A stretch of DNA of 42,881 bases, taken from positions 1 through 42,881 of IMG/VR virus record IMGVR_UViG_3300017963_000406; one strand, 5' to 3'. Position numbers and translations under genes: made by a program. The notes below the pieces were generated by a model. The model was given only the letters and a program-made list of their open reading frames with translations. It was not told the origin of the DNA and made no database searches. The DNA is from a virus. Positions 15,424 to 24,765 of this stretch are shown here, in pieces (the first letter of the stretch is position 1; the number at the start of each line of letters is the position of its first letter).

Positions 15424-15460
15424 GTTCTGGGGTACGAACTGTACCCCAGAACGGATTTTT
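15424..15460 (+). terminator. Strong intrinsic terminator after the capsid block
   Basis: GTTCTGGGGTAC (15424-15435) pairs perfectly with GTACCCCAGAAC (15441-15452) over a five-base loop, followed by GGATTTTT. The 12-bp perfect stem is the strongest terminator seen. Transcripts stopped here would give high capsid and decoration expression relative to tail genes. Confidence 0.9.
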
Positions 15461-15469
15461 GGAGTTATT

Positions 15470-16813
15470 ATGTCAGAGCCTACATCAGCACTAAAATTCG
15501 AGGACCTTATTCTAAGGGTAGCGGTAGAAGCAGGCGTAGCATATCATGGGGCTGATGGTCAGGGACGAGCCATGATACCCCTGGATGTAAATGATCTCGA
15601 TAGATGTAAGCGTATTGTGAATAATGGTATACGCTCATTCATATCGGATGCACCGTTAAAAGGTTGGCGATGGATGCGTAGAGCAATGACCGTTTCTATC
15701 ACCGGTACACGGGTTGCTGGTACGGCAGATTCTGCGGGTGCTACTACATTGGTAGATGCCACGTTATCGAGCACGTATGATTCCGATGATGATTTGCAAG
15801 GATGGTATATCTACATCACTGATGGGACTGGCGAAGGTAGTTATGCAATTATAACATCTTATACTGCACTTACTGGAACTTGCACTGTAGCCGATTGGCT
15901 CGACACTCACGGTAACCCCGGAGGCACTGATCCAGTAGCAGGAGATTCCTTTGCCATAACCCCCGTAGAGACTGTAGACGGGGATATTTATAGATACCCG
16001 CTCCCCGATAATTTTGGTGGTGAAGTGGATGGGCCAATCAACTATGCGGCCAATACTGGACATTCATCGGTTATAGAGTGGGTTGACGAGTCCGTGATTA
16101 CTGCACATAGAGCCGTTGTTACGAACACTGGCTATCCTGATATGGCAGCTATACGAGTACTCGAACCGAAATCAGGATCAGGTGGTCCAACACGAAGATT
16201 CGAGTTGGTACTTGATCCAGAACCAGTGGCGACAGACACTCTACAATTTCCTTATACAGTATTCTTTGATGAATTGAGACTGGAAGCTTCTTTGAATACT
16301 GGTTCATCGGACACTACACTCGTAGATAGCGGGTTGGCAAATCTTTATCCAGATGATTATTTCAATGGATGGACTGCGAAAATACTCGCCGGTAACGGTG
16401 AAGGAAGCTATGCTGTAGTTACTGATTACACTGGTTCCACCGGTACTTTTACCGTAGCTGATTGGTTGTTCCGAAATGGAACGGCTGGTGGTCCTAATCC
16501 GGCAACAGCAGCAGAGATAGCTGCCGATTCCTCGGTAGCCAGTTTCTACCAGATTACTCCACCCGGAAACTTACATCCTGCTGGCATGAGATTTGATCAG
16601 GCTATATTGGCGTCATGTCTTGCTACCGCAGAAATGGAAATCAACGAAGGCATGTCACCGGGATGGATAGATAAGTATAAGAATTTTGATCACCCACATG
16701 CTGTATCAATGGATATTCGTAGTGCCCCACGACGCTTGGGGTCCATGAACGCCAATCAGCGTGGATCGTTTCGTGAACGTACATGGAACGATGTAACATA
16801 TAATGGTTCCTGA
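15470..16813 (+). CDS. Head-tail connector / tail-tube A-like protein with an internal duplication
   Basis: 447 residues. The N-terminal helical part (ALKFEDLILRVAVEAGVAYH, then CKRIVNNGIRSFISDAPLKG) is typical of podovirus head-tail adaptors. Two related beta modules are inserted: residues about 90-145 (TTLVDATLSST...GEGSYAIITSYT...TVADWL) and 280-335 (TTLVDSGLANL...GEGSYAVVTDYT...TVADWL). It forms the ring below the portal. The duplicated module is discussed in the findings. Confidence 0.7.
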   Translation: MSEPTSALKFEDLILRVAVEAGVAYHGADGQGRAMIPLDVNDLDRCKRIVNNGIRSFISDAPLKGWRWMRRAMTVSITGTRVAGTADSAGATTLVDATLSSTYDSDDDLQGWYIYITDGTGEGSYAIITSYTALTGTCTVADWLDTHGNPGGTDPVAGDSFAITPVETVDGDIYRYPLPDNFGGEVDGPINYAANTGHSSVIEWVDESVITAHRAVVTNTGYPDMAAIRVLEPKSGSGGPTRRFELVLDPEPVATDTLQFPYTVFFDELRLEASLNTGSSDTTLVDSGLANLYPDDYFNGWTAKILAGNGEGSYAVVTDYTGSTGTFTVADWLFRNGTAGGPNPATAAEIAADSSVASFYQITPPGNLHPAGMRFDQAILASCLATAEMEINEGMSPGWIDKYKNFDHPHAVSMDIRSAPRRLGSMNANQRGSFRERTWNDVTYNGS

Positions 16814-16858
16814 TGGATCGAAACAGACTGGTCACGATGACGTACACAGGAGTATGAC

Positions 16859-17839
16859 ATGAGTAGAACAAGATGGACACTGCCGTTTGACTTGCATAAT
16901 ATGGTTAAGGCCCCTGCTGGCGATGCTACGCCACAGCGAATTTACCGCAGCATCGACGGGGTTATGCAGGCTTATGGTACAACGGTCCCCACAGATGGGA
17001 CAAGCGGATATGCAAAGGGTTGCGTTTTTCACCATGTAGACGGCGGGGCAAGAGACCGACTGTATGTCAATGATGGAACGGGCACAAGTTGCAACTTCAA
17101 TCCCATTCTTTCAGGAGCACCGTCAAGAGCGGCCACGTCTGGTCGTGAATATGGCGTAGAAGTAGACGGCGACACGTTCCTCGATGGCGGAGACGCCGGG
17201 GCACAGAGTTACCTGTTCTATGTTCACGGTGACAAAACATTGGGCACTGATACAGGTGACGCATATTCTGGACTTATTTTTGCCAATGGTAGCAACTATG
17301 CGGCCAATGGTACGGACTGGACGTTCCGTGCAGTGAACTGCTCGATCAACAACAGATCGGGTGGTACAGCTGGTCAACTGGACGCGAACTTCGGTACTCA
17401 GAACAAGTCTGGTGGAACGGTTGCAAGACTTCGTGGCGTAACCACGACTGTTGAAAATTACGGCACTGTGTCTGATGAATTCATTGGGATAGATGTCATT
17501 CTCAAGAACGAGGGTGCAGTAGCGACTGCTGAGGCTGGTATTCGTGTTCGTAACTTGAACAACAGTATCGCTGATGCTGTTGGTGCGGGTATCCTTTTCT
17601 CCGACACTGGTGCTAATACGGGTTGGGACTACGTGGTAGATATGAACGGAGCAAGTGTGGTAGTTGCCGATCTTCGTTTGTCGGCTGGTATTTGCATCCT
17701 AAGTGGTGCGGGTGCTCCGAGTGCTGCTGCCCCGAAGGGATCACTGTATTTGAGAACAGATGGCACAACTACGAATGATCGTGCTTATATCAATACTGAT
17801 GGTAGCACTACATGGACGGCATTGACGACAGCAGCGTAA
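16859..17839 (+). CDS. Beta-rich tail/fibre-like structural protein, 326 aa
   Basis: ATG at 16859 with AGGAGT seven bases upstream. It is almost all Gly, Thr, Asn, Asp and Ala with short strands. The C-terminus reads PKGSLYLRTDGTTTNDRAYI, a motif I know from phage fibre and appendage proteins. Repeated NxSGGT turns (NNRSGGTAGQL, NKSGGTVARL) suggest a beta-helix. A strong terminator follows, so it may be expressed separately from the propeller genes. Confidence 0.6.
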   Translation: MSRTRWTLPFDLHNMVKAPAGDATPQRIYRSIDGVMQAYGTTVPTDGTSGYAKGCVFHHVDGGARDRLYVNDGTGTSCNFNPILSGAPSRAATSGREYGVEVDGDTFLDGGDAGAQSYLFYVHGDKTLGTDTGDAYSGLIFANGSNYAANGTDWTFRAVNCSINNRSGGTAGQLDANFGTQNKSGGTVARLRGVTTTVENYGTVSDEFIGIDVILKNEGAVATAEAGIRVRNLNNSIADAVGAGILFSDTGANTGWDYVVDMNGASVVVADLRLSAGICILSGAGAPSAAAPKGSLYLRTDGTTTNDRAYINTDGSTTWTALTTAA

Positions 17840-17851
17840 GTTAGTTTAAGC

Positions 17852-17881
17852 AGGCCGGGGACAAACTGTCCCCAGCCTTTT
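17852..17881 (+). terminator. Intrinsic terminator
   Basis: GGC-C-GGGGACA (17853-17863) pairs with TGTCCCC-A-GCC (17867-17877) with one C/A mismatch and a three-base loop, followed by TTTT. It lies in the 50-base gap between the fibre-like gene and the tail-tube genes. Confidence 0.85.
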
Positions 17882-17889
17882 GGTGATTT

Positions 17890-18123
17890 ATGGCTAATAT
17901 GATTCTTGAATTTCCAATACTCGGACTTGATAAGAGTCTTGCAGTATTCAAACAGAGAAATGGGACATCGCCCCACATGCTCAATGTTCGCCCGTTCGAT
18001 ACAGGGCAGAACAGGGCACGTGGCGGTCAGCGTCCTGGGCTTGATAAGTGGGGTGCTGGCACTCTCATTGGTGCTAACAATCAGCCAGTAGTGGCTATGT
18101 GTTCAGTTAGTACGGTGGTCTGA
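17890..18123 (+). CDS. N-terminal fragment of a tail-tube propeller protein, 77 aa
   Basis: The product (LGLDKSLAVFKQRNGTSPHM, then LNVRPFDTGQNRARGGQRPG) looks like the start of a podovirus tail-tube B-like or propeller protein, but it stops after 77 residues. The propeller itself is encoded from 19052. Its stop overlaps the start of the next frame (TGATG). I infer that one ancestral gene was split by the 18123-19049 cassette, or that the two products assemble together. Confidence 0.6.
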   Translation: MANMILEFPILGLDKSLAVFKQRNGTSPHMLNVRPFDTGQNRARGGQRPGLDKWGAGTLIGANNQPVVAMCSVSTVV

Positions 18124-19049
18124 TGGCTTTGCAAGAATCATATTCTGGAACCGCTAACTACACTGTCTCCACCAGTTCTACATCATGGTATGGGCAGTCT
18201 TTTACTACTCTTTCCTCCTATTCAGCAACGTCAGTGAAGTTATTGATGTATAAATTTGGTACTCCCGGTATTGTTACTGTGTCCATCTATGCCTCTTCTG
18301 CCGGAAAACCAACAGGAAATTCTCTTGCAACTGGAACTACTGATGGAGATACATTGACTACAAACTCTGCTGGTGAATGGAGAGAGATTACTTTCAGTGC
18401 TCCCTACTCACTGTCAAACGCAACAATGTACTGTATTGTAGTCTCTACTACCCCCAGTGGCGGCAATGGCGTAGCAATCAAAGGAAGAAACAGTGCTCCT
18501 CTATACTCCGGTGGGACAGGTCTTTGGAGTAATGACGCTGGTAGTTCTTGGTCAATTCTTTCTGGTGTTGACCTGTTCTTTGAGATGTATGGAGGAGTGT
18601 CCGGTCCATCAACACCAACATTAGACTCACCGACTGAGGACGCAACCGGCATCTATCTTAACAAAGATTGGTTGCTGCAAATGATGTGGGACGATGCCGA
18701 TGCTGAGGATATATCTCTTTATACAGTATGGTTCTATGACCCGAACGTAGGCTGGATGGAACAAACTGACAGGAGTAGATACAGCATTGTCGGTTATTTT
18801 ATGTGGCTTGGCTATACACTGGAATATGATACTACTTATTCTTGGTTTGTACGAAAGACTATAGATGAAGTCGATTATGATTCTGATACTTGGTCCTTTA
18901 CAACAACTGTATTTGACCCGCCTGTACCGGGTGGAGGCGGTTTGTTTGGCGGTGGTGCTGGTGATGGCTCAGGTCCCCCGAATACCATGAAAACTTACAA
19001 GCGACTCGTAGCAGCAGCCAACAACAAAATCTGGTATGAGGACGTTTAA
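18123..19049 (+). CDS. Inserted beta-sandwich (carbohydrate-binding-like) and FN3-like protein, 308 aa
   Basis: Residues about 1-155 form a beta-sandwich domain (WYGQSFTTLSSYSATSVKLL ... ASSAGKPTGNSLATG ... YCIVVS) that is also present in the long fibre at 21348-23816. Residues about 163-265 look FN3-like (PSTPTLDSP...YDTTYSWFVRKT...WSFTTT). A Gly/Pro linker leads to the tail TYKRLVAAANNKIWYEDV, a near copy of the first strand of the following propeller protein. It lies exactly between the N-terminal fragment and the body of that protein. Receptor or glycan binding is inferred. Confidence 0.6.
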   Translation: MALQESYSGTANYTVSTSSTSWYGQSFTTLSSYSATSVKLLMYKFGTPGIVTVSIYASSAGKPTGNSLATGTTDGDTLTTNSAGEWREITFSAPYSLSNATMYCIVVSTTPSGGNGVAIKGRNSAPLYSGGTGLWSNDAGSSWSILSGVDLFFEMYGGVSGPSTPTLDSPTEDATGIYLNKDWLLQMMWDDADAEDISLYTVWFYDPNVGWMEQTDRSRYSIVGYFMWLGYTLEYDTTYSWFVRKTIDEVDYDSDTWSFTTTVFDPPVPGGGGLFGGGAGDGSGPPNTMKTYKRLVAAANNKIWYEDV

Positions 19050-19051
19050 CA

Positions 19052-20710
19052 ATGGCAATAACACTGACAGACTCAGTTACATATAAGCGTTTGGTCGCAG
19101 CAGGAAATGACGAAATCTGGTACGAGGATATAGACGTGGCAGCAGGAACTATGGTAGAATTGACGGCTGCAACTGGTGACATTGATACCAGTGATCAGCT
19201 TATGATGTTTGAGGCATACCAAAAAGTATTTGTTGTAAACGGGGCAAATCTCAAGGTAATAGATTTTCTCAACACGAAATTGACTTGTGCCGCTTTGACC
19301 GATCCCCCTGCAAAAGGTGATATTCTCACCCAGGTTACGTCCGGTGCGGTAATGGTAGTAGATTTCGTGAATAAGGCTAAAACTGCTATCTATGGCTATG
19401 TCACGAACGGTACGTTTAATACGGTTGATAATGTGAGCAGCAATGACAGTGATGCTGATATGAGTCCAGCTACATTTGTTCCATCTGCTGTTACTGCTGG
19501 TCCCCATTGGTACGATTGGACGACGTATCCTGATACGGTGAAAGATGGTGTTACCAGGGATTATGGGGACCTACCGGCAAAAGCTTATATTGGGTGTTTG
19601 TATCTTGGAAGGCCAGTGCTCAGCGGCAACCCGAATACCCCGTTCCAATGGTACATGGCACGTTTCAACCATCCCTGGGATTTTGCCTATGTGTCTGGTG
19701 ATTCGCTTACAGCCATAGCAGGTGGTGATGGTGACGCAGGCGAATTCGGAGATATAATTAGATCAATGATACCATATAAAGATGACTATATGGTTACGGG
19801 GTGTGCGAGTTCTATGTGGTTTATGGCTGGCGACCCAGCATCTGGTGGATATATCCGGGAACTCAGTCTCACCACCGGAATTTTTGGAGCGTCGTCTTGG
19901 TGTTTTGATCCATATGATAATTTCTATTTTTGGGGGGCGAACGGTCTCTATCGAACCACGATACCGGGATCACCTGTTTGCATTTCACGTCAGCGTTTGC
20001 CAAATCTCGTGAAAGATATGGACGCTGATACTTCCACTCATAGAATAACTCTTGCCTATGATAGATTCCGAGAAGGCATAGTCATAACCATTACGAAGTT
20101 ATCAGATGGTACAAACAATAACTGGTTTTACAGTCCACTTGTAGCATCAGAAGGAAATGGTGCAGGTGGATTTTTTCCAGAGACATATCCTGATTCATGT
20201 GGTGTATACGCGATGTATGACTATCAGGCAAATAACGAAGACTACAAAGGATTGCTGCTTGGATGTGCGGATGGCTACATTCGGGTCTTTGATAGTAATG
20301 CAAAGAGTGATGACATAGGAGCGTCTGATCAGGCTATAAACAGTTATGTAACCCTCGGTCCAATTGCCATGTTCCAGGATGCAGGCGACCAACAGGGAAA
20401 ATTCTCCATGTGTAATATCGTCACGGCTGGCGGAGGTGCTGGCGGCACACAGCCAGATTCGGACGACGTGTCATACAAGGTATTCGCAGATACTAACGCA
20501 GAAAAATTACTTGAACTCATGGTGGCTGATGGTACTCCTAAATTTGGTGGCACATTCACAGCACCTGGGCGTCGGTCATCTAATAAAAGTTTACACAGAG
20601 TTCTTGGTTCGTTTATCGGGTTCAAGTTGTCAAATACTACGCTTGATGAGTCGTGGTCATTTGAGAAGTTGATCGGGACCGTGGTGAAGTCTGGAAAGGT
20701 GAAAAGATAA
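19052..20710 (+). CDS. Tail-tube B-like beta-propeller protein, 552 aa
   Basis: Long protein of repeated strand blocks (TYKRLVAAGNDEIWYEDIDV, KVFVVNGANLKVIDF, YMVTGCASSMWFMAGD, NFYFWGANGLYRTT, GLLLGCADGYIRVFDS), typical of the propeller domain of T7 gp12-like tail proteins. It lacks the usual N-terminal piece, which is found at 17890-18123. It would form the nozzle below the connector. Its stop overlaps the next start (TAATG). Confidence 0.7.
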   Translation: MAITLTDSVTYKRLVAAGNDEIWYEDIDVAAGTMVELTAATGDIDTSDQLMMFEAYQKVFVVNGANLKVIDFLNTKLTCAALTDPPAKGDILTQVTSGAVMVVDFVNKAKTAIYGYVTNGTFNTVDNVSSNDSDADMSPATFVPSAVTAGPHWYDWTTYPDTVKDGVTRDYGDLPAKAYIGCLYLGRPVLSGNPNTPFQWYMARFNHPWDFAYVSGDSLTAIAGGDGDAGEFGDIIRSMIPYKDDYMVTGCASSMWFMAGDPASGGYIRELSLTTGIFGASSWCFDPYDNFYFWGANGLYRTTIPGSPVCISRQRLPNLVKDMDADTSTHRITLAYDRFREGIVITITKLSDGTNNNWFYSPLVASEGNGAGGFFPETYPDSCGVYAMYDYQANNEDYKGLLLGCADGYIRVFDSNAKSDDIGASDQAINSYVTLGPIAMFQDAGDQQGKFSMCNIVTAGGGAGGTQPDSDDVSYKVFADTNAEKLLELMVADGTPKFGGTFTAPGRRSSNKSLHRVLGSFIGFKLSNTTLDESWSFEKLIGTVVKSGKVKR

Positions 20711-21348
20711 TGGCAAATAAAATGGTATCCCCAGTAGCAGTTGCAGCGTTTCGTAAGGCTTTAGAACAATACGCACCTGGCGGTGGATTTATGAGCGGAG
20801 TTGAACAGGGTCTCGCAAGATCACGCACAAAGGCAGTAAGTCAAGGGGCCTCCGCACTTGTAAGTGCTGGACTCGCCGGTACTACATCCATGGCTGGTCT
20901 CGGTAAAAGATTTGAGGAAGAAGTTGGAGCACCTACGAGAGCGTCGGCAGAGAGCCAACGTGTGCGTGAGTTATCCGGTATATGGCAGAATATAGCTGGT
21001 ATGGAACAAGGTGCGTATGAAAATGCTATGGGCAGAAATTACCAGACTGCCTTGCAGAATCTATCTGGTCGTGATACGTTTGGGGCGTCGTCTTTTAGAA
21101 GTCAGGCACAGGCCCCGTCACCTGCTCAGCAACCAAAGCCAACTACCCATATAGGTAAAATACCTTCACCATTTGCTACGTCATCTGCTACCCCCATAAA
21201 ATGGGGCACGCCTATGATAGGTAATCCAACAGTATTTGGCAAGGCCACGAGTGCGATGGTTGGTCCGCCCGTTCCCGCAGGATACAGACCCCCAAATCTT
21301 CAAGGACTTAGAAACACTATACAGCAAGCTTATCAGGCGTACAGATAA
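20710..21348 (+). CDS. Probable internal virion protein, 212 aa
   Basis: The N-terminal 100 residues are Ala/Gly-rich helices (VSQGASALVSAGLAGTTSMA), and the C-terminal half is Pro/Ser/Ala-rich and disordered. It starts on the stop of the propeller gene and ends on the start of the fibre gene. Size, composition and position fit small ejection proteins of podoviruses (as T7 gp14), but no direct motif is seen. Confidence 0.5.
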   Translation: MANKMVSPVAVAAFRKALEQYAPGGGFMSGVEQGLARSRTKAVSQGASALVSAGLAGTTSMAGLGKRFEEEVGAPTRASAESQRVRELSGIWQNIAGMEQGAYENAMGRNYQTALQNLSGRDTFGASSFRSQAQAPSPAQQPKPTTHIGKIPSPFATSSATPIKWGTPMIGNPTVFGKATSAMVGPPVPAGYRPPNLQGLRNTIQQAYQAYR

Positions 21349-23816
21349 TGCTCGTACCAAAGATAAAACACGGCGATTGGAATAGTGTAGACAGGGCGAT
21401 CACTCTACTCGCTGGTCTGCGTCTTGGACCTGAATCCTCGCCCACGTTTTCGTCATTTGGTGTGTCTGGCCTAACAGCGTCCAGATTAGTGTCTACTGAT
21501 TCTTCCAAAAAGTTAGCGTCTGTGGCTAATCTGGCGTCATGGATTGCAGGGACTACCAATGAGATAGATGTGGCTGATGACGGAGATGGTTCGGTTACAT
21601 TGTCCTTAGCTGCTGGTGCTGCTGGAACGTTAGACCATAACGAACTGATTAACACACATAATCTCACAACAGACATAAACCATAATGCACTGACCAATTA
21701 TGTCGCTAATGAACATATCGACTGGACAGGAGCCACGCAGGATTTTCTTACAACTGGATTTGGCACTATAAATGGATTGGTTCCGGGTACGGATGATACC
21801 TATGACCTCGGCAAAGAAGAAGTTGTCGGCGGGGGTGGGTATGAGCTTAAAGATACACAAAGTACCTATGCAGATGGCTCATCAAACTTCACGAATACCA
21901 CTTGGGCTGGTCAGACTTTTACTCCCAGTGAAGATTATTCATTAGCAAAGGTTGTTGTATATCTATGGAAATCAGCCGGTGCGATAGGGGATATTGCGAC
22001 TTTACACGTACAAAATACATCCGCTGGAAAGCCGACGGGAGGGGATTTAGCTTCTAAGTCAGTAGATATTAGTGGCTTAGGTACGTCTTTGCCCGGAACA
22101 GCCGTTGAATTTATATTTGATGCCCCAATTTCCTTAACAAATGGGACCATGTATGCGTTTTTCATCAGCCACAGTACAGGCTATACAATGAAAATAAGTG
22201 CTGGTTCCACAGGAACTGCATACACAGGCGGTACGCTTGTTTACACCTTAGATAGTGGCGGTAGCTGGACCATACTTTCCAGTTGGGACACTGTATTTTA
22301 CTGTTATTCTTCTGCGGATACAACTGAATACACCCGTTGGCAAGACCTGTATCTCAGCGGTTCTTTGAAGGACGGAACAAACTCTCTTACTATAGCAAAT
22401 CTCCAGTCCGCTTATGACCATATTCATAACCTTACCACGGACATCGACCACGACGCTTTGACTAACTTTGCAGCAAACGAACATTTCCTACAAACTGCAA
22501 TCACGAACGTTTCAACTGCTTTGTCTACTGGACTGCTGAAAGTTACTACAGGTACAGGGGCTTTGTCTGTTGTTACTGACAACTCCGCAAACTGGAACAC
22601 TGCTTATGGCTGGGGCAATCACGCATCGGCTGGATATGCTGTAGCGGGTGGGGCTTATCACGATGGGTTTTCTGATTTTGTGGCGAATGAACATATTGAT
22701 TGGACCAACACAACAAATAATCTTCTGACTACAGGTAAGGGGACTATAGGTGGCGGAAGCAATCAAGTACAGTTTATAGTAAAAGCCAATGCAAGCCAGG
22801 CTTTGACTAACCCATTATTTCAGTTGCAGAAGTCTGATGGAACACCGTGGATAGAGATAACTACCGACAGCTACAAGAACATGTTTATAGGCGTAGATGC
22901 CGGTGATGCAAATACATTGGATGTTCCCTCTGCCGGATATGGCAACTTCAACATGTTCATTGGGTACGAGGCGGGGACAGCAAATACAAGCGGCTGGTTC
23001 AACACCGGTATTGGATACCAAGCTCTGTATGCTGTAACAACAGGTGATAGTAATTTTGCTATGGGTGCGTATTCCCTGTACTCATGCACAACTGGTGTAA
23101 ATAACTTTGCTATGGGGGTCAATTCTCTATATTCCAACATATTGGGGGCAGGGTGCGTTGCTATCGGTGCAAACGCATTATATTCCAATACAGGTAATAA
23201 TAACTTTGGAATGGGTTTAGCCGTTGGATACAAACTGACTTCGGGTGTTTGTAATACGATGATTGGTACAAATGTCGCCGCACAAACATCTACAGCGTGG
23301 GCTGGTAACCACAACATATTCATTGGCTGGCAAGCTGCCTATAACATTGCCTCTAACATTGATTACAATATCTGTATTGGGGGCAGGTCAGGGTATAACA
23401 TTGCCGGTGCAAACAATGTATTTGTGGGCTACAATTCCGGCTACAATGCGACTGGTGCGAGCAATGTATTCATTGGATACCAGGCAGGTTACAACGAAAC
23501 CGGCAGCAATAAACTTTACATTGAAAACAGTAATTCCGCTTCGCCGTTGATATATGGGGATTTCAGTACCAATCTTCTCAAAATCAACGGCTATCTTGAA
23601 GTCAATCAGGCCAGTACCTCTGCCGCAGTACCAGTAGCCAAACTAACACAGGCAGATGTAGATGATTCCTTTATTGACTATGTTGGAACCAGTGCGGCAG
23701 ATGCCACCAAGAGCATATCGACTTGGACTGCGGGCAATTCAATACAGGGGTTTGTGAAGATAGAAATAAATGGCGCCTCTTACTGGATGCCATATTATGA
23801 TGCACCAACGAGTTAA
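21348..23816 (+). CDS. Tail fibre / receptor-binding protein, 822 aa
   Basis: The order is: a short N-terminal attachment region; repeated segments with the pattern [N/D]H[N/D]ALTN[Y/F].ANEHIDWT (three copies); a beta-sandwich domain at about residues 165-325 (WAGQTFTPSEDYSLAKVVVY ... TSAGKPTGGDL) shared with the 18123-19049 protein; a WGNHASAGYA motif typical of fibres; then about ten YadA-head-like repeats of the form N.FIGY.AGYN.TG.; and a C-terminal globular end. YadA-like repeats form left-handed trimeric beta-helices. It probably sets host range. Confidence 0.8.
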   Translation: MLVPKIKHGDWNSVDRAITLLAGLRLGPESSPTFSSFGVSGLTASRLVSTDSSKKLASVANLASWIAGTTNEIDVADDGDGSVTLSLAAGAAGTLDHNELINTHNLTTDINHNALTNYVANEHIDWTGATQDFLTTGFGTINGLVPGTDDTYDLGKEEVVGGGGYELKDTQSTYADGSSNFTNTTWAGQTFTPSEDYSLAKVVVYLWKSAGAIGDIATLHVQNTSAGKPTGGDLASKSVDISGLGTSLPGTAVEFIFDAPISLTNGTMYAFFISHSTGYTMKISAGSTGTAYTGGTLVYTLDSGGSWTILSSWDTVFYCYSSADTTEYTRWQDLYLSGSLKDGTNSLTIANLQSAYDHIHNLTTDIDHDALTNFAANEHFLQTAITNVSTALSTGLLKVTTGTGALSVVTDNSANWNTAYGWGNHASAGYAVAGGAYHDGFSDFVANEHIDWTNTTNNLLTTGKGTIGGGSNQVQFIVKANASQALTNPLFQLQKSDGTPWIEITTDSYKNMFIGVDAGDANTLDVPSAGYGNFNMFIGYEAGTANTSGWFNTGIGYQALYAVTTGDSNFAMGAYSLYSCTTGVNNFAMGVNSLYSNILGAGCVAIGANALYSNTGNNNFGMGLAVGYKLTSGVCNTMIGTNVAAQTSTAWAGNHNIFIGWQAAYNIASNIDYNICIGGRSGYNIAGANNVFVGYNSGYNATGASNVFIGYQAGYNETGSNKLYIENSNSASPLIYGDFSTNLLKINGYLEVNQASTSAAVPVAKLTQADVDDSFIDYVGTSAADATKSISTWTAGNSIQGFVKIEINGASYWMPYYDAPTS

Positions 23817-23828
23817 GGAGTTATAAAC

Positions 23829-24764
23829 ATGCCAGCTTTCAATTCGCCAAATTTACCAGCAAATAAACTCACAGAAGACCCCACTTCCGTATTGCAGCAG
23901 CAATTCCAGCAGACTTATGATTACCTTGCACAGCAGTATTCGCAAGAGGCGAAGAATCTCGAAAGTACGCCCATGATGGACGATGAATTCCAGTCTGCCG
24001 TGAATGAACTGAATTCAAAGTACACCATGATGCTGAATGATCACAGGTTCAAGGCGGACCAACAGCTTAAACAACTTAGCACGATAGACGAAATGATACA
24101 GGCTGGAAGGATTGATCCGTCTGCTGGCCAAGAAGCAAAGTGGAGGATGATAGTACCACGTGAAACGGCACAGGCAATGTTTCCTACACAGGCCAAACCG
24201 GAGGCGTTTTCCATAGGACACTTAGCTACTGATGCAGTCTACAACACAATTCAAGATTTCATAGGGAGTGCCGAAGATAGATCAAGACGTTCCCTTTTAC
24301 AGCAGTATGTAAGATGGCGTGATTACGCTGCTTATGACGCCCTCAGTCCCATACAACAGAGACAATACGACCAGCTATGGGACGCTGCTATGGCTGGGTC
24401 AAAGAAGTACAAAGACTGGTTTGCCGATGAAGGACGTACTGCATTGGCCACGGAAGTACAAGCGATTAGATCGCCAGGTAAACTCGGCCAGGCTATGGCT
24501 AAAAAGATAACGTCGCCATTGGCACAAAGTATACGCCCTAAGATGTCCCCGTTTGCAAAAGCGGCATTGATGATACCGGCGGTTTCACTGTATACCATGA
24601 GCAAAATTGGCGATGCAAGACAGAGACTCGCTGCAAAACAACAAGGTGGTATCGAGAAGACACTCACGAAACAAGATCATTTACGAGAATACCGTAGGCT
24701 CGGCGGAAGCAAAACTACGGAAGGTCGTGCGTATGCAGACCGCTTTTTAATCGGAAAGGAATAA
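23829..24764 (+). CDS. Probable internal virion (ejection) protein, 311 aa
   Basis: It has an AAGGAG ribosome site. The protein is helical and Gln-rich (SVLQQQFQQTYDYLAQQYSQ), with a basic C-terminus and a possible hydrophobic helix (PFAKAALMIPAVSLYTMSKI). It lies one base before the 1724-residue gene, the place of the second ejection protein in T7-like and related phages. Ejection proteins form a channel through the cell envelope. No enzyme motif is seen. Confidence 0.55.
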   Translation: MPAFNSPNLPANKLTEDPTSVLQQQFQQTYDYLAQQYSQEAKNLESTPMMDDEFQSAVNELNSKYTMMLNDHRFKADQQLKQLSTIDEMIQAGRIDPSAGQEAKWRMIVPRETAQAMFPTQAKPEAFSIGHLATDAVYNTIQDFIGSAEDRSRRSLLQQYVRWRDYAAYDALSPIQQRQYDQLWDAAMAGSKKYKDWFADEGRTALATEVQAIRSPGKLGQAMAKKITSPLAQSIRPKMSPFAKAALMIPAVSLYTMSKIGDARQRLAAKQQGGIEKTLTKQDHLREYRRLGGSKTTEGRAYADRFLIGKE

Positions 24765-24765
24765 C

